A stretch of 15,674 nt of DNA from Clostridia bacterium (GTDB lineage: Bacteria; Bacillota; Clostridia; UMGS1883), in contig JAFUJG010000126.1 in assembly GCA_017468215.1 (NCBI GenBank), positions 1 to 15,674 on the forward strand. The letters are read 5' to 3'. The number at the start of each line of letters is the position of its first letter. The first letter of the stretch is position 1. Positions 13,837 through 15,674 of this stretch are shown here, in pieces. The position numbers and the translations under genes are program-made. Under the pieces are notes generated by a model that was not told the origin of the DNA, ran no database searches, and saw nothing but the letters and a program-made list of their open reading frames with translations.

Positions 13837-13865
13837 TTGCAAATCTATTTACGGTATGGTAAAAT
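13837..13865 (+). promoter_or_regulatory. Promoter of the DUF6062-like gene
   Basis: TTGCAA (13837-13842), 17 nt, TAAAAT (13860-13865). The predicted start is near 13872, giving a leader of about 30 nt before the ATG. This suggests independent vegetative expression rather than read-through from the sporulation operon. Confidence 0.55.
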
Positions 13866-13902
13866 AAATTTAATGGATTTTGTAAAAAAAGGGGAAAAGA
13901 AA

Positions 13903-14613
13903 ATGAAAGAAAGAATTTATTCCATACCGCTTACCGAGGCTTTAGAGCAGGATTGCGACTGCATTATGTGCTCTGTTGCAAAAACTATGGAGGACAATAA
14001 TATCGACTATTTCCTGGGCCCTTCCATGATGGAGCCCGAATGCAGAATGATAACAAATAACCGTGGCTTTTGCCCTGACCATCTTTCAAAGCTTTATGAA
14101 AGGGGCAACAGGCTTTCCCTTGCTTTAATGCTCGACACTCATCTGGAAGAAGTGCGTGGCCGCCTTAAAAAGAGAGCAAAGCTTTTTAAGGCTACAGGCT
14201 TTGGCTCCGGTGGTGCCAGAAAGAGCGTTGACAAGCTTGTTGACGAACTTGACAAAATTGTTGAAAGCTGTGCCGTTTGTGATAAGCTTGACCGTGAAAT
14301 CGAAGCGGCGGCTGAAAACCTTGTTTATTTGTGGGATAAGGAGAGAGATTTCCGTGAAAAGTTTTCTCGCAGCAAGGGGCTTTGTCTGCCGCATATGAAA
14401 ATGGTTGTTAAAGCCAGTGCAGAGGAGCTTACAGGCAAAAACCTTGACGAGTTTATCCGTGAGCTGATGCTGCTTGAAAACGCACGCCTTGATGAGCTTA
14501 ACGAGGATATCCATTGGTTTACACAAAAATACGACTACCGAAACCAGGACGCACCCTGGGGAAATGCAAAGGATGCTTTGCCTCGTGCCGTAAAACGCCT
14601 GGGAGGAGAGTAA
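13903..14613 (+). CDS. DUF6062-like Cys-rich protein of unknown function
   Basis: The 236-residue soluble protein starts at ATG 13903 behind AAGGGGAAAAG; the open frame upstream to TTG 13783 merely reads through the REP-like hairpin and promoter. I believe it belongs to the DUF6062 family, common in gut Clostridia and without known function. Two cysteine-containing units are visible. The first is CDCIMC (C18, C20, C23), extra C47, then GFCPDH (C57, H60). The second is CAVC (C123, C126), then GLCLPH (C161, H164). The pattern CxxC...CxPH occurs twice, which suggests an internal duplication that could bind two metal ions or Fe-S clusters; that is inference. Between and after them the sequence is strongly helical and charged. 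There is no signal peptide or membrane segment. A 13-bp hairpin follows the stop directly. Confidence 0.78.
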   Translation: MKERIYSIPLTEALEQDCDCIMCSVAKTMEDNNIDYFLGPSMMEPECRMITNNRGFCPDHLSKLYERGNRLSLALMLDTHLEEVRGRLKKRAKLFKATGFGSGGARKSVDKLVDELDKIVESCAVCDKLDREIEAAAENLVYLWDKERDFREKFSRSKGLCLPHMKMVVKASAEELTGKNLDEFIRELMLLENARLDELNEDIHWFTQKYDYRNQDAPWGNAKDALPRAVKRLGGE

Positions 14614-14643
14614 GCAATAATTTAACTTAGGTTAAATTATTGC
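14614..14643 (+). terminator. Perfect hairpin after the DUF6062-like gene
   Basis: GCAATAATTTAAC (14614-14626), a TTAG loop, then GTTAAATTATTGC (14631-14643) is a perfect 13-bp stem starting right after the stop. It is AT-rich and lacks a T run, so termination is uncertain; it could equally be the first unit of the hairpin array that follows. Confidence 0.45.
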
Positions 14644-14757
14644 GATGAAATGTGCTGCGCACATGAAATAGCTACGCTGTGAAATGAAGCCTTCGGCTTC
14701 GTGAAATGTGCCATGGGCACGTTAAGGATGAAACTCCGCCCATGGGGCAGGAGTTTC
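14644..14757 (+). repeat. Mini-hairpin array C
   Basis: It starts GATGAAAT. Hairpins: TGTGC-tgc-GCACA (14651-14663), AGC-tac-GCT (14670-14678), GAAGCC-ttc-GGCTTC (14686-14700), GTGCC-atg-GGCAC (14708-14720), and a longer final GAAACTCC/GGAGTTTC with inner GCCC-atg-GGGC (14730-14757). Linkers are ATGAAAT or GTGAAAT. The last hairpin shares its AAACTC/GAGTTT ends with the last hairpin of array A. Confidence 0.72.
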
Positions 14758-14773
14758 TGTATTTCGTTATGAA

Positions 14774-14800
14774 AAATTATCGCCTCAATGCCGATAATTT
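14774..14800 (+). other. AAATTATCG inverted repeat near a promoter
   Basis: AAATTATCG (14774-14782) and CGATAATTT (14792-14800) form a perfect 9-bp inverted repeat with a 9-nt spacer. It lies 14 nt upstream of the TATAAT at 14815. It could be a dimeric regulator site or an RNA hairpin; without a T run it is not a clear terminator. Confidence 0.4.
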
Positions 14801-14814
14801 ATTGTTTGGGTGCA

Positions 14815-14820
14815 TATAAT
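14815..14820 (+). promoter_or_regulatory. -10 box upstream of the small acidic protein gene
   Basis: A perfect TATAAT with TG four bases upstream resembles an extended -10. No convincing -35 is at the right distance. The start would fall near 14827, just before the ribosome binding site of the small gene. Confidence 0.4.
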
Positions 14821-14846
14821 AGGAAGGAATGGAAGGGAGTATGGCT

Positions 14847-15023
14847 ATGAAAAAGGATAAGCTCTCGGGAGCTGAAAAGCTGTTTTCTCAGATGATTGAC
14901 CGTGAATATGCAGAAATGGCAGATGTGCCCGAGGACCAGATATGGGAGGAAGATGTTGACAGCATTTTCGACCCCGAGGAGCAGATTGACGAGACAAAGG
15001 ACATAGAGATTAAAGGACGATAA
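14847..15023 (+). CDS. Small acidic protein of unknown function
   Basis: The 58-residue product has 19 Asp or Glu and 8 Lys or Arg. ATG 14847 is chosen because AAGGGAG (14833-14839) is 7 nt upstream; ATG codons at 14829 and 14841 are in frame but badly spaced. The N-terminal half looks helical (AEKLFSQMIDREYAEM); the C-terminal half is acidic (DQIWEEDVDSIFDPEE). There is no signal peptide, Cys or known motif, and I do not recognise the family. A promoter-like -10 box in front and a perfect terminator right behind argue that it is a real monocistronic gene. Confidence 0.6.
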   Translation: MKKDKLSGAEKLFSQMIDREYAEMADVPEDQIWEEDVDSIFDPEEQIDETKDIEIKGR

Positions 15024-15031
15024 AGAAAAAT

Positions 15032-15060
15032 GCCAATGGGGTCTGTCCCCATTGGCTTTT
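15032..15060 (+). terminator. Terminator built from a REP-like hairpin
   Basis: GCCAATGGGG (15032-15041), a TCTGT loop, then CCCCATTGGC (15047-15056) and TTTTT. The stem is perfect and preceded by A-rich sequence. It contains the GGGGTCTGTCCCC core seen in three other places, but here the flanks have become a complete intrinsic terminator for the small acidic protein gene. Confidence 0.8.
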
Positions 15061-15062
15061 TA

Positions 15063-15192
15063 GATGAAATGCCTGCGGCATGAATTGACGCTATGCGTCG
15101 TGAATTGCACTGCGTGCATTTCGCAAGAAACTCGCATGCAAGTTTCAACAATTGCGAAGCACAATTCATGAAAGCAAAGCTTTCAATTCATT
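15063..15192 (+). repeat. Mini-hairpin array D, two head-to-head halves
   Basis: The left half reads in the + direction: GATGAAAT, ATGCC-tgc-GGCAT (15069-15081), GAATT, GACGC-tat-GCGTC (15087-15099), GTGAATT, TGCAC-tgc-GTGCA (15106-15118). In the middle is GAAACT...AGTTTC (15127-15146). The right half carries its linkers reversed (AATTCAT, complement of ATGAATT) with GAAAGC-aaa-GCTTTC (15170-15184). So two arrays appear to meet, or one was partly inverted. It directly follows the terminator ending near 15060. Confidence 0.65.
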
Positions 15193-15418
15193 TTTTGTGG
15201 GTGTGTCCCCGTACCTTTGAAAAAAATAAATTTTATCATATTGCCGTGCGAGAATTTCCTCGCAAGACTCGGAAAACGCACATGGCATTACAAAGTGTTT
15301 TCTCCTCTATTTACCTTAGTTGCAACTATCGTCAGAGAGTGTCGGAGACACTTTATTCTTTCCTTAAAATCCAGTAATAATGAAGTTTTAGGTAAGTGAT
15401 GTTTATATCAATGTTAAG
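15193..15418. other. Non-coding stretch with short palindromes
   Basis: I see no gene here. The open frames at 15093-15377 and 15217-15399 have no ribosome binding site and read through repeats. Visible structures: a degenerate GGGTGTGTCCCCGTACC stretch, TGCGAG with CTCGCA (15247-15264), the 12-bp palindrome TAGTTGCAACTA (15317-15328) and AGTGTC-gga-GACACT (15338-15352). Confidence 0.4.
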
Positions 15419-15453
15419 AAACATATTAATCATATGATTGATATGTGTTTTTT
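15419..15453 (+). terminator. AT-rich terminator-like hairpin
   Basis: AAACATATTAATCAT (15419-15433) pairs with ATGATTGATATGTGTTT (15434-15450), with one G-U pair and one bulge, and ends in a run of six T (15448-15453). It lies between the repeat region and the regulator at the right edge. No + strand gene directly precedes it. Confidence 0.6.
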
Positions 15454-15471
15454 ATTGTCGATATTTTGTAA

Positions 15472-15519
15472 TCGTTTAATTTATGGAGTAAAAGTTTATT
15501 TTATGGTATTCGTTTAATT
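15472..15519. repeat. Direct repeat TCGTTTAATT upstream of the XRE gene
   Basis: TCGTTTAATT occurs at 15472-15481 and again at 15510-15519, 38 bp apart start to start, with a TTTATGG near each copy. Paired sites in front of an XRE regulator could be operators, but the distance to the promoter makes this tentative. Confidence 0.3.
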
Positions 15520-15566
15520 GTTCTAATAGATATACATTTACGTCTCTTTTTGTTGCTTATAATCCG

Positions 15567-15595
15567 TTGCTTTATATTCCGTATACTTGTATGAT
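15567..15595 (+). promoter_or_regulatory. Possible promoter of the XRE-type regulator
   Basis: TTGCTT (15567-15572), 17 nt, TATGAT (15590-15595). The start would be near 15602, at the edge of the GAGGGGTGA ribosome binding site. A perfect TATAAT at 15558-15563 without a good -35 is an alternative that leaves a longer leader. Confidence 0.4.
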
Positions 15596-15619
15596 AAAAA
15601 AGAGGGGTGAGATATCGAT

Positions 15620-15674
15620 ATGATTACTATGAAATTAGGAACTCGGATAAGAGAACTTCGCAATAAAATTGGTA
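15620..15674 (+). CDS. N-terminus of an XRE/Cro-type helix-turn-helix regulator (partial)
   Basis: The frame opens at ATG 15620 (alternative ATG 15629) behind GAGGGGTGA (15602-15610) and runs off the right edge after 18 codons. The visible MKLGTRIRELRNKIG is the typical first helix of XRE-family DNA-binding domains, just before the expected helix-turn-helix. The rest is outside the window, so effector domains are unknown. The surrounding 250 bp are much richer in A and T than the rest of the window. Confidence 0.6.
   Translation, partial: MITMKLGTRIRELRNKIG

Noticed and set aside
13783..13902. TTG start of the DUF6062-like gene
   Set aside because: It would translate the REP-like hairpin and the promoter; the ribosome binding site before ATG 13903 and the family-like start fit better.
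15093..15399. Plus-strand frames of 94 and 60 residues
   Set aside because: They read through array D and a non-coding stretch of palindromes, and lack start signals.

Overview
The window looks like a chromosomal segment of an endospore-forming Clostridia-type Firmicute, probably a gut Oscillospirales-like organism. The evidence is the spoIIAA-spoIIAB-sigF operon behind a near-ideal sigma-H promoter, strong AGGAGG-type ribosome binding sites, T-tailed intrinsic terminators, a TPP riboswitch in front of a thiamine-precursor ABC transporter, and intergenic repeats of a kind I associate with uncultured gut Clostridia. Every gene I accept is on the + strand. The lineage is inference; there is no rRNA in the window.

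Layout. 1-251: the 3' end of an unrecognised gene and its hairpin. 301-833: a REP-like hairpin, a promoter and a small lipoprotein gene. 834-1031: a terminator interrupted by an 85-bp repeat-bearing segment, then a promoter. 1032-7048: a carbohydrate-degrading pair, made of a 1344-residue secreted multidomain protein (DUF5695-like core plus C-terminal accessory domains) and a cytoplasmic GH127 beta-L-arabinofuranosidase with all its catalytic and zinc residues. 7132-8648: a YifB/ComM-family Mg-chelatase-like ATPase gene broken by a one-base frameshift near its end. 8797-12267: a sigma-A promoter, TPP riboswitch, leader terminator, then thiamine-binding protein, permease, lipoprotein and ATPase (ThiXYZ-like), closed by a strong terminator. 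12293-13782: the sporulation operon for sigma-F and its regulators. 13837-14613: a Cys-rich DUF6062-like protein. 14847-15056: a small acidic protein and its terminator. 15620 to the end: the start of an XRE-type regulator after a visibly AT-rich stretch.

How the genes work together. The secreted protein probably opens or binds a polysaccharide outside the cell, and GH127 trims arabinofuranosides inside. The thi operon imports a pyrimidine precursor of thiamine when TPP is low. The spoIIA operon controls forespore-specific transcription.

The most unusual thing is in the intergenic DNA. Six arrays (8650-8766, 9031-9131, 9451-9523, 10327-10412, 14644-14757, 15063-15192) consist of successive mini-hairpins. 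Each hairpin has a different 3-7 bp stem, mostly around a 3-nt loop, and they are joined by a near-constant linker (TGAAAT, TGATAT, TGAATT or TGATTT). Several of these arrays sit inside the thi transcript. Two other repeat families are also present: double-hairpin elements beginning TCCCTCC or similar, and short hairpins with core GGGGTCTGWCCCC.
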